The translations under genes and the position numbers were made by a program. This document shows, piece after piece, positions 11,567-23,430 of a stretch of 64,000 nucleotides of DNA. Below the pieces are notes generated by a model. That model ran no database searches. It was not told the origin of the DNA and saw only the letters and a list, made by a program, of their open reading frames with translations. Positions within the stretch are counted from its first letter, which is position 1, and each line of letters begins with the position of its first letter. The DNA is from Physcomitrium patens (taxonomy: Eukaryota; Streptophyta; Bryopsida; Funariales; Funariaceae). The DNA lies in contig NC_037260.1 in assembly GCF_000002425.4 (NCBI RefSeq), positions 10,403,414-10,467,413 on the forward strand. The letters are read 5' to 3'.

Positions 11567-13178
11567 CTTTTGTTTTTGCATCTAATCTTGATCTCCTAAA
11601 TTATAATTTCAAAACCCCATTTTTTTTTGTCGGCTGTTAAACTGAAAACCTTTACAAGTTGCTTTATAACTTTGTAAGTATTAAGGATAAATTCTAAATG
11701 TCTATAAACTAAAAAAATTTAAGCAAGATATATGGGTCCGTCCACACAAACATATACTTTTTTTTGTTAGATTGACATTACAAAATGTATTTGTTTTTGT
11801 AATTCAATATTATAATAATATAGAAATTTCCAGTAATTTTGTTTGCATGAAACATAATATTGTATATTCTGTTATTTACAGAACATAAACTAATATGCCA
11901 CAAAATATAATAATTTATATTTTACAACAAACTTTTATCAATCAAATGTATGTATCCTAACTTTGGAAAAAGAAGAAATTAAAACATTGTTTGTAAATCA
12001 CTCATAGAGTTAATTTTTTTAACACCCAAGAATTACAGTATTTTAAGTCGAGTATTCAAATAGTTTTGATAAAAAAATTGAACTCAAAAGAAAATTCATA
12101 TAATATGTAACCTACGATGTTGAATTATATTTTATAATATACCCAGTATACAAACAGTTACTGCCTAAATGTTCGTAGTCTTAAAATTCAAAATCTCAAA
12201 CAAAGATGTTGCAATTTTTTTATTATATAATTTTCATATTTCTGTTGTTCAGTGTATGTATATACATATAGTTGTCATCATTCATTACATGTGCAATCTT
12301 GTAAATGCTAAATATATACGAGTTAGTTATATTACATACTATGGATTGTTGAATGTGACACACAATCACATGGCTCATCCTTATTATCCATTGCCAAACT
12401 TAGCTAAGTTTAGACACAGGTTTCTGATTATATATAAAATCTACTCACTTGTATTATTATTTATTGTCATATAATTACCCTTTTATACAAATTCATTTGT
12501 TTTACTATATCAATGTCACAAAAATGTGAACAAATTTCATTTATTGCATGGCTTTTATTAACATTAAAAAATGTTTTGTATGCTCTTCTACTAAAATATT
12601 CGATTTAACTGAATCAATCTTAAAAAGTTTATTTCAGTATAAATATTTTGAGAGCATACTTGATATATTAATCAAAATTGATTAAAATCTTTCTAAAACA
12701 TGTGTTTTATTTATTTTTATTTTTTTGTCACAGTAGTAATTGAAAATTTTAAGATGTATGCAGTGTTTTTGAGACAATGTTCATTGGCTACACTAAAGTG
12801 TTTTTAATTGCTTCAAAATAATAATCGTATCTACTTACTTTTGATTATTCAAAATGATTAATTTATATTCATTTTTTTGTTGCAAAAATGGAAATAAATG
12901 CCTTGTTTATGTCATTCTCACAAAATATCAAAGAAACATGATCAATAGTTTTGAACCTTGAAAAAATTCCAATGCCTTTGTGGTTCAACAAATACTTTGA
13001 AAACTTATTATTTGTAATTTTGATTCTTAATAATGTGGTGGTCAATGTTACAATGCCACTGTGTTTTCATTCAGTTATAATTCTGTTCATTATATTATTG
13101 AAATACATAATGCTGGTGTGGAATAAAGAAAAGAAAGTAAAAGTAAAGCACCATTTATAAACTTCGAACTTACTGTGC
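10261..13178. other. AT-rich intergenic DNA between RPN2 and NUP107
   Basis: About 2.9 kb of strongly AT-rich sequence. It holds a poly-T run near 10331-10352, a TA microsatellite at 10783-10806, a fold-back element (listed separately) and a 30-base poly-T run at 11537-11566. Short frames such as 12169-12474 look like chance AT-rich translations. No gene is seen. Confidence 0.6.
10783..11145. mobile_element. MITE-like fold-back element (tentative)
   Basis: The left part (about 10808-10875) and the reverse complement of the right part (about 11045-11130) are similar over some 60 bases, sharing CTATTATCACCA- and ACATGTCATCA-like blocks. Nested inside are AATGCACAT (10971-10979) and ATGTGCATT (10989-10997), a perfect 9-base stem. 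The element is flanked by TA-rich runs, which fits insertion at TA. It has no coding capacity. A Stowaway/mariner-type MITE is possible, but the arms are diverged and no family is recognised. Confidence 0.4.
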
Positions 13179-13578
13179 CGTTAAAGTTCACGGACTCTCT
13201 GGAGTCTGAGCTTGGGCCGGGCCGGGTACAGGGGGGTCACAGGGACCCGACCTCAACGCTCGAAATTCTCCAAGCAAACCTCGGCAAAGCTTCGTTCGGG
13301 CACTGGCAGCTGCCGTTGGCACTAAATGGAGTGCCGCTAATCGTGATTTTACCATGCAATACCGCACTGATTTGTTCCCGATTCAGTTTGAATGATCCTT
13401 GCTGCAATTTGATCTACCTCCGCATGAAATGTCAATTAATTATGTAGTTTATTTTGGTTTCTTTTACGGCTTTTTTGGGGGCAATTTTTAGGTTTCGGAG
13501 TGCAGAGTTCTGAGAGAGTTTGTTGCGACTGAGAGGGCTGATTCTAGGGCCCTGATACATCACCTCCGAGAGAGGGCG
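13179..13578 (+). promoter_or_regulatory. NUP107 upstream and leader region
   Basis: Composition rises sharply in GC from about 13180, with a GGGCCGGGCCGGG stretch at 13215-13228. It leads into the NUP107 start. No clear TATA box can be assigned. The interval most likely holds the core promoter and 5' UTR. Confidence 0.35.
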
Positions 13579-15840
13579 ATGGGGAGAGAGGTGGAGGAGG
13601 GCGGAGGAAGGCCTGAGGCGGAGCGGTACGATCCTGCTGCCCCTCGAGAGCAATTCCGACGATACCGAAGGCGAAGGTCCAAGGATCCTCCAGCGATTGT
13701 TGGCGGTTCCCCGTCTCTGGCAGGTGCTAGTGAGGGTTTAGGTACTCCCTCCCTTTCGCTTCGCGACATGCGGGACTCATTTGTGGCTATGTCGCCACCT
13801 TCGGTTTCCCGACAGTCGTGGATGCATTCGTCTTTTCCGGGTGAGTATCGGACTCCCGTAGCGTCTGGTGCACGAGGTTTGCGAGATCCTCGAGCTGAGT
13901 TGTTGAGTAGTCCCATGAGTTTTGATGATGACGAGGAGCAGCCACATTGGATGGGGGGATATGGAGACGAAGGAGAAGACGAGGATGAGAGAATGGAGCT
14001 CAAGCCTCCGGTGTTGAGCAAAACCCCGGTGGTTTTACGAAAAGTGAAGCCGGAGCCAGGTCTCGGAGAGGAGATGCCGGATAGCGCAGAACAGAGTTAT
14101 GGGAGATTTGCATTAATGACAAATGCAGCATTGCAAGATGAGATTTCCTTGCCAGATTTTTTGGAGCAATGCGAAGTTTTATGCCATGACCTAGCGCAAG
14201 TGGTGAGGGAGGAGGCATCAGAAGGCCATCGGGTGACTGAAGAGAGGTTAATGAGGCAAACTGCCCAAATGCTTCACGCAGAGTCTGGAACGTGGTCTCT
14301 TCTGTGGTATTTGTTTGGGAAGGAAGCCCAGGAGATGTACTCGGACGACCCTTTGGTGTATCCGGCCACTTCAACTCAAGAGGCTGTGCAATTCATCATG
14401 TCAGAACCGTTCGTGCAGCAGTGTATGCGCATTGTGCAGTGGTTGGAAAGTATGGCTTCGAAGGATCTTGATTATCAGAAGAAACATAAGGGTTGGTATG
14501 CAGGATCCTACATGCAGAAATTAGGCGTATGGCATCAGACGCAGCGAGAGATACGGAAACGTGCCGGACAGGCCACTTTGGTTCGAAATGTGGATCCTGA
14601 TGCCCCTACACGAGAACATGCACGCCTCCATCCAGAGGATCAAAAATTGGAAGAGGACTTGATGGAGGATGTGTGGAAACTCCTACGGGCAGGAAGACTG
14701 GGAGAAGCCAGGGAGTTATGTCGCAGTGCGGGCCAGCCATGGAGAGCAGCTAGTCTTGGTGGCTGTGGGGAGCTGGGATCGTCCCCCTCTGTAGAGGCCT
14801 TTTGTAACGCTGGCAAGGACAGAGCGTTGCAAGCTCTTGAGCTAGAAAGTGGGATTGGGCATCAACGGCGGCTATGGAAATGGGCTTGTTACATTGCGTC
14901 AGAAAAAATAGGGGATAGGGGCGATGAAGCGAAGCATGAAGCTGCTGTCTATGCGTCACAATGTGGTAATGTGAGGCGAATGCTACCTGTTTGTATGGAC
15001 TGGGAATCGGCGTGCTGGGCAATGGCACGGTCGTGGCTGGATACGCAAGTGGACGCCGAGCTTTCACAGCGGCATCCTCCTAAAGTTCCGAAACGGAGAA
15101 CAACTGGTGCTGTTGTTAGAACTTCAGCTAAGTCAGGGGGAAGCGATGCAAGCATGGAGGTTTCGGAAGAACCTCACAGCTGGCCGCAACCTGTCGTAGA
15201 TCAACAACCTCGTGACTTTGTAGGAATGTTCGATAAGCTGCGCAATGCAGATCTTGTGCATGCAAAAGTGAAACATAGTTGTAACGAGCAGCAGCGGCTG
15301 GTACAAATGGACCTTATTATGGGGAATTTCTCTCATCTTCTTGATTTGCTCAAAGATTGGACCATTCCAAAGGACACTACGATTAAGTTTCATGGTCATC
15401 CACAGATAGTCCGTTTTGGATCTCACTTGGTCCTCGTTCTCCGCCGTATTCTGGCAGATACATCAGACGAAGTCGTTGCCGAAAAGCTAAGGATTGTTGG
15501 AGACCTCATACTTAATGGTTATGTGATTTTTCTTTTTACCGAACATCAAGAAGATCTTGTGGGGGTTTATGCATCACAACTGGCTCCTCATTTATGTGTG
15601 GATCTCTACGTGAATTTTATGGACCTCCGACTAAACGATCCTGTGCCTGTCAAATATAAGTTGTTCCGCTCTGCTATTGAGTTTCTGCCCTTTTTCCCGG
15701 ACATTGACGAAACCAAGGGCTGTGTGCTAAACATACTCGAGAAGTAAGTGAACTCTTTTTATTTGTTTATTTATTTTCAATTGATTTAAAAGACTTCATA
15801 GTTTAGGATTACTTGCATCCTCACACGAGGTCTGAGTGGC

Positions 15841-15888
<48 letters not shown>

Positions 15889-17417
15889 TGTGTCTGGTTA
15901 ACGTTTGAGTTATTTGTTTTGACCTACTACCCAATATTCTGCCTTGCGTCTTACAAGTTCTTCGAGCAGTTCTTTTATTACTACATGGTTTTTGCTTATA
16001 CCGGTTGATAGCTTTGGTGTTCCAATGTTTATAGCGTCACCTATTGATACTGATGGAAGTAGCGTTTCTGGTATGTGACGTCATACTTGCAAGCTTGGAA
16101 ACAACCATTCGCCTAATACTATTTGTGTGCGTTATTGTTATTTGTTGTGGTACTCGGATGGTCTACAGGGTACTAAGCAAATCTAGGGAGATTAAGCCTG
16201 GGTTACAGGCAGGCGTGAAAAGCGAGGAGTTAGAGCGAGGTGGTATAGGGGAGCTGCGACAGCTCCAAAGTGTACAGAAGGCACAAGCTTTGCAGTGGCT
16301 GTGTTTTACCCCTCCTGAAACTGTACCAGGTGTTGAGCGTATACGTGCAGAGTTACTGGCTCGGGCTCTTGAGCATAGTAATCTTTTGTTTCGTGAATTT
16401 GCCTTGTTATCTTTATGGCGTACAACAGTGGTACCTGCGGGGCCACACAGACTCTTGAGTCTTTTAGCAGAACCCTTGAAGCAGGTGCCAGAGATTCTTG
16501 CTTCCCTTGAACATCCCGATCGTATGGAGGAGAATTTGCAAGAGTTTGAATGTTGGAGATTCTACTATGAGTGTGACGGTCTATACAGAAGCTGGTTCAA
16601 CATTGAACAAACGAACGCTGAAGTGCCTCCAGAACATCTCTCGGTTGAGGAGAAGGAGAGAGCCATTTCAGCTGCGCGGGTAGCTCTTGAGCAAGCATTT
16701 GCCTTGCTGACATGTGACAATGGCATGTGGCTTGCGGGTGTGGATACGACAGTGGGTGCTGACACCGAGGTTGCCTGGCTGGAGCTTCAGGCGACAGCTG
16801 TGCTGATGTCTGCCTCAGGAGTATATTTACCTCCTGAACCCACCGTGTGCACCACGCTGAGCAGTGCATTGCACCATTGTGGTGGAGAGGCGGGGTTGAT
16901 GAGGCAGCTGACTGTAGAAGTAGATGTGAATAGGAGGGATATAAATTGTGTGGATGTTCGGCTGCGGTGTCTGCCAGTGTCTGGAGATGGGCTGGGTTTG
17001 GCAACTGGTCATGACGGGGGTCTCCTTGGTTCCATTTTAGCTTTGGCAGCCAAGGGAGAGATGCCGCATTTTCAGTCTGGCCTTGCATTGGAAGTTGTCT
17101 CTATGGACGCATGGCGTTGGGACGAAAATTTGGTACTTCGAACACCTGCAACGTACATTCTGCAAGGCCTGGCCCGGCGTTGTTGTTTGCCAGAGCTCAT
17201 CCTGCGGTGCATGGAGCTGAAGGTCTTCCTTGCTGCCTCCCGTGGAGCAGAAGATGTGGATGATGAATCTACTGATCTGATTGGGTTGGTTGCTTCGAAA
17301 GAAACAGCTTTGCACCGTCTATTCAGTCAAAGGCAGCTGCAAATATTCCTTCTGTTGGAAAGAAATATGACCATTTGCAGGATGGAGTCCTGCAGGGATC
17401 ATGCTCCTCATTTCTAG
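13579..17417 (+). CDS. NUP107: Nuclear pore complex protein NUP107
   Basis: Two exons, 13579-15743 and 16169-17417, joined by a phase-2 GT-AG intron of 425 bases, give 1137 residues. Arabidopsis NUP107 has about 1077. NUP107 is a scaffold nucleoporin of the Y-shaped NUP107-160 complex, which forms the outer rings of the pore. The N-terminus has YDPAAPREQFRRYRRRRS, matching the plant family and supporting this ATG. Conserved helical-solenoid blocks include ESGTWSLLWYLFGKEAQEMY, DAPTREHARLHPEDQKLEED, LCRSAGQPWRAASLGG, RMLPVCMDWESACWAMARSW, VLSKSREIKPG and ALQWLCFTPPETVPG. The end has TPATYILQGLARRCCLPEL and FSQRQLQIFLLLER. The intron contains a GA microsatellite at 15844-15886. The long first exon is a sign of intron loss or intron-poor ancestry. 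Confidence 0.97.
15844..15886 (+). repeat. GA microsatellite in the NUP107 intron
   Basis: An uninterrupted GA run of 43 bases, followed directly by a short GT run. It lies wholly within the only NUP107 intron. Confidence 0.95.
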
Positions 17418-18728
17418 CGGATCTTTTGGTGTGGTACGGGTCAAACTTGTGTCATGGCGAATCTATGTACAATCTTAGTGTCAATTGCAATTCACCGATT
17501 CCGAGATTTAAGAGTTTACTTCAATGGCCTTGGTCTTATTAATTTGCATTCTTTTAAATCCTCTCATCTAGTTTTGTCATTCTTTATCATTCCAGGTCTG
17601 TAGCTCGAGTCTAGACTCTTCTTCGCAGCCCGATTTTGTAGATTTCACTGCTCGTTTCAGACGTTTTGTTCCGTACGATTCTAGGTGCAATCGGACCAAC
17701 TGCCCAGGTGTTGCGGCATCCGACTTCTTCTTGTATGATGCTTGAGAATCAATGGATTTATTGGTGTTCATTAAATGAATGTACTTATGGTAATATCGTA
17801 TTATAGATCTGCTATTTTATGAGGGACGCTTAATCATCGTCCGAAAGGCAGTGAAAACCAAGACAATAATTTACACAATTGAGATATTCAGTTTTTAGTT
17901 TCACTTTTACTTTATAACAAAATTTATGTTGTAAAATTTTTCCGACCAAATACTTCCTAACCTTACGAAATGAATTGTGCTTTGGAAATACTAGCAAGTA
18001 TATAAATGTATAAGGTATGTCTGTAGAATACATTATCTGTCTTTGAAATCCATTATTACTTGGGTAAGAAAATAAATCATTAACATGTACAATATGATTT
18101 CTAGGGAAATATAAATGAGGGGCCAAATCTATTTATCCCTTTATACATGCATACATGCCAAACAAATAATTATTTATGGATATTTTTATTTGTGATTTTA
18201 TCAATTCTATTTAAATAGAATTGATAATTATTCATGGATATTTTAAATTTGTGAACATGCTTATTTGTTGATAAATTTATGTTTGTTTCCTTTTTATTAT
18301 TTTATTTTATTTATTTGTTTTTTTCGTCTATAATATATGTATATATATATATATACATATATTGATTTTGCATTGTGCAAATTCACATGCTTAGTACAGC
18401 TTGAAAACTAAAGTCGTAAAAAACCATTAAAATTTAAGATCACGATAGACAATTGAAGATTCAGTTGAAGTACGAGCGTCGAACTAATAGAAATTGTTGT
18501 AGTAGTGGAGCAGTGTCAATACTTTATCTGTAAACGAATATCATGCACTGGATATTTATCGTTCTCCATGTTAACTGTAAGAGCTGCGTTCCTCTTCGTC
18601 GACAAGTATCTCCTAGCTTTGTATCGTCTTTTTGGGCGCTTTTCGCCGCCAAATTAAATCCCAGGTTGTTTTGTGCTCCATGCGGAGTTGTAGCAGGTAT
18701 TGAAGTGGCGGAAACTATGTGAAAGATT
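17418..18728. other. Spacer between NUP107 and HEI10
   Basis: The first part is probably NUP107 3' UTR. From about 17800 the sequence is AT-rich and contains a 30-base perfect palindrome (18198-18227) and a TA-rich palindromic run near 18333-18362. No gene is recognised. The last 200 bases are GC-richer and probably hold the HEI10 promoter and leader. Confidence 0.5.
18198..18227. repeat. 30-base perfect palindrome flanked by direct repeats
   Basis: Two 15-base arms (TTATCAATTCTATTT and its complement) meet with no spacer. A related block with TGGATATTTTxATTTGTGA lies on each side (about 18168-18195 and 18232-18255), giving direct-repeat flanks. It could extrude a cruciform or be the footprint of a small transposon. 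Confidence 0.8.
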
Positions 18729-20819
18729 ATGAAGTGCAACGCCTGTTGGAAAAATTTGGAGGGCCGGGCCGTCGCAACAACATGTGGCCATATCTTTTGT
18801 ATCCTTCTAACTGGTAAATCGCTGTCGATGTCAGTGAGCTATGTCCTCTTCTGCTTCTTTGAAATTTTGGTTAGTTGTTGTAGTCCTTCATTGCAACTGC
18901 AGGCACCGAAGATGCTCAGAAAATCTTGAGCTCTGTTGACGCTAACTGCCCGTTGTGTGAGCAGACGCTTTCAAAGAGGTGATGATCACTGATGCAACAT
19001 TTCCCTAGTGACATTCATCATGTAGGTCTATTGCATGATACGAATATTTGTGCACGCTTGGTGGTGTGACTAAGATTAAGTTTCTCTCTCTCGGTGAACT
19101 AATACCTGCATGTCTAATTGGTTATGGCACTGTTTCTTCATCTGATGTGGCCGCAGCAAGGTTAAGGCTGTGGATATGTCTCCAACTGATGAATGGATCA
19201 ACGTAAGTATCTGGTCTTTGTAAGCTTGGAACTTCAAATTTGTGAGAAAGGATTTCTAAAATATCCGTTTCATGTACAGAAAGGATTCTTAGTAAGGACT
19301 TGTGTTCATTAGTTGTAGGTCTCGTCCGGTTAGGAACTCGTTACTGATATACGTAAATCATTAACGGCTTATGTTCTTGAAGTAGATCACTTTGAGCTAA
19401 CAAAAATGGTTTGTGCTTAGACTACGTGAAAATTCGGAGAACAATTAGTAAAAAAGAGACGCCTAGCGCACATTGGAATCGGTCTGCGAGACGTTTAAAC
19501 TGTATACAACAATCTGGAAAATTATGAGTACCGTCGCGGTCTCGTACGCTTCATTCTTGCTCTTGTAGCGTGATTTGATCTATGAGGAGGCTATTTACGA
19601 AATTTCTTGTGTTCAGATGGTAATGGCTGGCGTAGCTCCTCAGAGCAGTATCCTTATATTTCATTTTGCGATGAAACTGGTACTTGTCATGAGTTTTTGA
19701 GGTAGTCCTATGCAGTGATAGTTTGGACACACATGACACTGTTGAAAATCTTTGACGGATTGTAGTAATGAAAAGTGCATTTAAGGGTGTAATCTTCTGG
19801 ATTGGGCAAAAGGACGTGGAGGTTCAGCTTTCTGTAAACAAGGCTTTACACTTTCGTCAGAAGTGTGAGCAAATGCAAGGTGCTTACGCGCAGAAAATGA
19901 GGCAAGTGGAGGAAGCCTACACTGCAAAGCTCCAGCAAGTGCATTCGGGATACCAGAAGGCCATGAAAAAAATCCAAGCTATGGACCATGAGAAGGAAGT
20001 CATGCTCAAAGACAAAAAAGAAATTCAAGAAAAATACACCGAGAAGTCTAGGTCAGTCATCATATCCTTCAGTAGCCTATTCTGAGGTAGTTGAAAACTC
20101 CAATCGTTTTTCACATCGTTTATGTCCAGAAAGAGGGGACTCCAAGGCTAGTTAACATTTGCTATCTCCGTGTGCATGTACGTTGATTGCGACAGGCAGA
20201 AGAGGAAATTGGAAGAGATGTATGATGCTTTGAGAAAGGAGTATGAGCTTTTGAGGCGATCCATTGCATCCTCCACCCCTGATAATACTGCTGTGGTTCA
20301 ACGGCCAAACCCCTACTCTTTTGCTCCAAATTTCAATGGGCTGGATGACATCCGACATCAATCTTCAGGTCTATCTGGTAACTTCGTCCTCATCTATTAT
20401 TACACTTGTGTCTTCAGTAATGTCCGTACAGAATAGTTGGGTTGCCACATGAGCGCATGATGCTGAAATCTCAAAATTTAAGCAAAACCCTTACATAACA
20501 CTTAGATGGAGAAAAACTCGTTGCAGATATGGCTCCAAATACTCCAGCAGTTACTCCGAACTTTTGGCGTAATTCTTGTCCAGAAGCCCAGCTATGTTCC
20601 TTCGACTTACCTAATTTACAACAATCATCACGCAATCAAAGGCAGGCTACTGGGAACAGCCTTCCCCGACCATTTTCTGCTGGGTCACCAACCATGTTCA
20701 ACGCCTCCGTTCACTCTCAGTTCGCTACATCTGCCGGTGCACAGCCCTCAGATACTTTTCGTAACCTTCTTCGTTCCCCCGGCACAAGACGCTCTCAGGG
20801 CCTGATGAGGGGTTTATGA
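18729..20819 (+). CDS. HEI10: HEI10 / CCNB1IP1-type RING E3 ligase for meiotic crossovers
   Basis: Seven GT-AG exons join in frame: 18729-18798, 18903-18978, 19157-19202, 19617-19647, 19766-20051, 20196-20377 (or ending at 20368) and 20527-20819. They give 327 residues (324 with the alternative donor); Arabidopsis HEI10 has 304. The N-terminal C3HC4 RING shows Cys3, Cys6, Cys19, His21, Cys24, Cys39 and Cys42. It is followed by DMSPTDEWIN and MAGVAPQ as in plant HEI10. A long coiled coil follows (IGQKDVEVQL through EKYTEKSRQKRKLEEMYDAL), then a Ser/Pro-rich tail ending LLRSPGTRRSQGLMRGL. HEI10 accumulates at recombination sites on the synaptonemal complex and designates class I crossovers. Expression is expected in meiocytes; nothing in the sequence proves it. 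Confidence 0.95.
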
Positions 20820-21993
20820 GGTACCCCTGCAGCGGGAGTTATAATGCAATGCAGTAATTATGGGCATTATATTAGCTCATATAATTCTTGGCACATTCAC
20901 AGATCCGCTTTCTCGTTGGAGCACATTTTCTTTTCTGTGGCATGAAACGGCGAATTTATGTGACTCGAGCTTACTCTCAACGCATGCTACGGCTGGTTGC
21001 TGCTTAGCTTATGGAGTTTTGTCACACTCTGCAGATAACCGTTCAACCTGTTGGGTGAATATAGGTGCCGCAACTGTTTAACAACCGTTTTTGAACAAGA
21101 TATAGAGGACCCTCTCCTTGATCATAATTCCTTTTAGTCCAATTCGCATCCAATCGATAACATGGTTGTTGATAGTGCGTAGTTGTCCTACCGTCGTCTT
21201 CTAGTATGCTTACATAAGATTTCCGGTCTTTCGAAGAAGATACCCAACGGAAACCAAAAAAAAAACAGGAAAAAAGAAAAAAAATATGTTTAGTGTTGTC
21301 AGAATTTCGTCGGAATCGACAGGATCAATCAAAATAACTTTGCTTTTCATTTGAACATTCTTCGAATTGAATGAACGTGGTTATTTTTAAACAAGAGGAA
21401 TCATTTCTTGCACAGTTGTGAAGATTTGTTTTAAAATTAATACAATTGAGATAAAAGATTATAGGGCTTGAAAGTCAACTGCTTAAGAAAAGCCTATTCG
21501 AAAAAAGTTACCATGAATGTATATGTTTATAAAAAAAAAACATATTTGTTGATGTTTTGAGATACAATAATTTAAAAAGTATTAATTCTTTTGTCAAAAT
21601 TCATTGAAAATAAAATCGATAAAATCCGTGCTCGGACTAATTTGTTGCTACGACTAAGATTTTATTTACAAAAATAACCACGTTCAACTTAGCATTTGTG
21701 TAACATACTGGGACAATTTTTTGTTTTAAATTCACATTCCAAGTGCATGGAAAAAATGTAAAACCATATATATAAATATAAAATAAAATTTAATTAAAAG
21801 ATGTTTTTAATATGGTGGCTCTGAAGTGTGGGATGAGTAATAGGAAGTTATAACAAATGCCAAAGGGACTTAACCGCAACAGCGCATAAGGGAACTTGGC
21901 AGACGCCACCCTCAACACGTTCAACGCCGAAACTAGAGGGTAACGCTGAAGCTCTTCCAACTCTCCTCCAACCCTCCTCTCTTCAGAAGATTC
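20820..21993. other. Spacer between HEI10 and tubulin cofactor A
   Basis: Probable HEI10 3' UTR, then AT-rich DNA. It contains a 17-base perfect inverted repeat (21372-21388 and 21670-21686). The 100-200 bases before 21994 are GC-richer and probably carry the promoter and leader of the next gene. A 137-codon minus-strand frame over the leader and first exon is a shadow. Confidence 0.5.
21372..21686. repeat. Inverted repeat with 17-base perfect arms
   Basis: TGAACGTGGTTATTTTT at 21372-21388 recurs as its exact reverse complement at 21670-21686. The 281-base interior is AT-rich and non-coding. It may be a decayed MITE. Similarity beyond the arms is weak. Confidence 0.6.
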
Positions 21994-22689
21994 ATGGCGA
22001 CCATGAAGAACCTGAAAATTAAGACTGGGGTCTGCAAGCGGTTGATGAAAGAGCTGCAATCTTACCAAAGCGAAGCCGATAAAGAATGCATTAAGGCCAA
22101 GAACATGCGAAGGTCTCATGCTGACCCTTTCGACATCAAACAACAGGTACCGAACCCTTTGGATATCACACCGCACTGCGAAGTGAGCCAACTGGTTTTC
22201 CACGTCTCGAAGAGTTTGTTCGATTTCCTACACTGAGCGGATGTGGACATGATTTCATGTTCGATTTGTTTGCCTGTTTAATTTCGTGTTTTAGCAAAAT
22301 TATTCGATGAGAGAGCGAGAGAGAGCGTGAAGGAAATGTTACTCGAGAAGATTGGATTCTCGAGAATAATTGCAGCGAGGGCTTGGTTTCAGGAACATGT
22401 TGTGGCGGAGTCGTGCTTGACAATATCCAATTGTAGGAAACGACTTGAGACGGCTCTGGCAACTCTCGAAGCAGCAGTGGTAAGGCAACCATCATTAGGC
22501 TCCTATTCCAATATTTCTCATGGAATTCTGACATTGTGTTGACATCCCGAGAACTCCATGGAAAGAGGAGACTAACCTGCAAATTTACCGCAGGTGGATG
22601 CGGAAGCTCAATCCACGGCAGGAGAGAGTGAAGAACTATCCGCTGCTTCAGAATTGATTGCTCAAGTAAAGCCATTGTTCATTGCGTGA
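21994..22689 (+). CDS. TFCA: Tubulin-folding cofactor A
   Basis: Three exons, 21994-22146, 22393-22479 and 22594-22689, all split in phase 0 at GT-AG sites, give 111 residues; Arabidopsis TFC A has 113. The protein is a small three-helix bundle that captures beta-tubulin after the chaperonin and feeds it to cofactor-dependent tubulin assembly in the cytosol. The start MATMKNLKIKTGVCKRLMKE and the exon-1 end ADPFDIKQQ match the family. Exon 2 has EHVVAESCLTISNCRKRLET, aligning with the family's helix carrying DCHKRLE. Exon 3 is acidic and variable, as in homologues. Alternative reading of exon 1 past 22146 ends in a stop, which supports the splice. Confidence 0.95.
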
Positions 22690-23430
22690 CCACGTGCACA
22701 TTCAGTAATCGTGAAGATCTAATACTTGATTCAAACAATTGTAGGACAAATATTGACAAGCATGGTATACCAGTATAACTCGTCAGGAATTCATGCTGCA
22801 GTTATTATTGAACTCCACAATTCTGAGCTATCACAGGAAAAATTAACAAGAACAAAAAAATCATCTACATAGAAGTTATATAATGGTAGCATTTTTGGAA
22901 ACACAGTTTTAGTTCAAGACTTTGTTCACCAGTTGGGTCCGACAAGTCGAAAGAATTAGGTGCGAAAACACCACTTTCCCAATTCGATAACACCTGGTAG
23001 AGAGCTGAGCAAAATCTTGAAAATAGCAAACTAGCTTTGAAAGCAATTGACAATCCTCTTGTGATGAAGATTAAAATATAAGTTGTTTTCAAAAGTGTAT
23101 CCATCTAATTGGAAATTTAAATAGTAGAATCTCGGAGCAAAATTCCACTTCATTTTCCTGGAGAGAACATGGTGAGAGCTGGCTCGAATATTTGTTAAGT
23201 ACAATAAATAAAAGCGCCAAGATGTTATTTTAAAGGAGAGGGATTTGTGTATAGATCTTTTGTAGATGATCGTTTTTTCTTACTGGGCAGCGTGCTCGTA
23301 AATTTACGCAGAGCCTCACATGAAGTGGTTTTTTCTGATCTCCCATCAGATATCTACAATGTCAGATTGAGAGGCGTGCACCTTTAGTGCAAGATTAAAA
23401 TTATGTGTACAACTCTACCTTGCTTCTACA
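22690..23430. other. Spacer between TFCA and the GCP3 fragment
   Basis: Both neighbours point towards this interval, so it should hold two 3' UTRs. An AATAAATAAA lies near 23203. No further gene or RNA is recognised. Confidence 0.5.

Noticed and set aside
12169-12474. 101-codon AT-rich frame
   Set aside because: Composition-driven frame rich in Tyr, Ile and His in intergenic DNA, without homology.
13560-14021. 153-codon minus-strand frame over the NUP107 start
   Set aside because: Low-complexity shadow of the NUP107 first exon.
18729-20819. Several separate small genes between 18.7 and 20.8 kb
   Set aside because: All coding pieces join with consistent splice phases into one HEI10 protein.
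21790-22203. 137-codon minus-strand frame over the TFCA leader and exon 1
   Set aside because: The plus strand matches tubulin cofactor A across three exons; the opposite frame has no homology.
22166-22675. 169-codon minus-strand frame over TFCA introns and exons 2-3
   Set aside because: It spans clear plus-strand exons and introns and has no homology.
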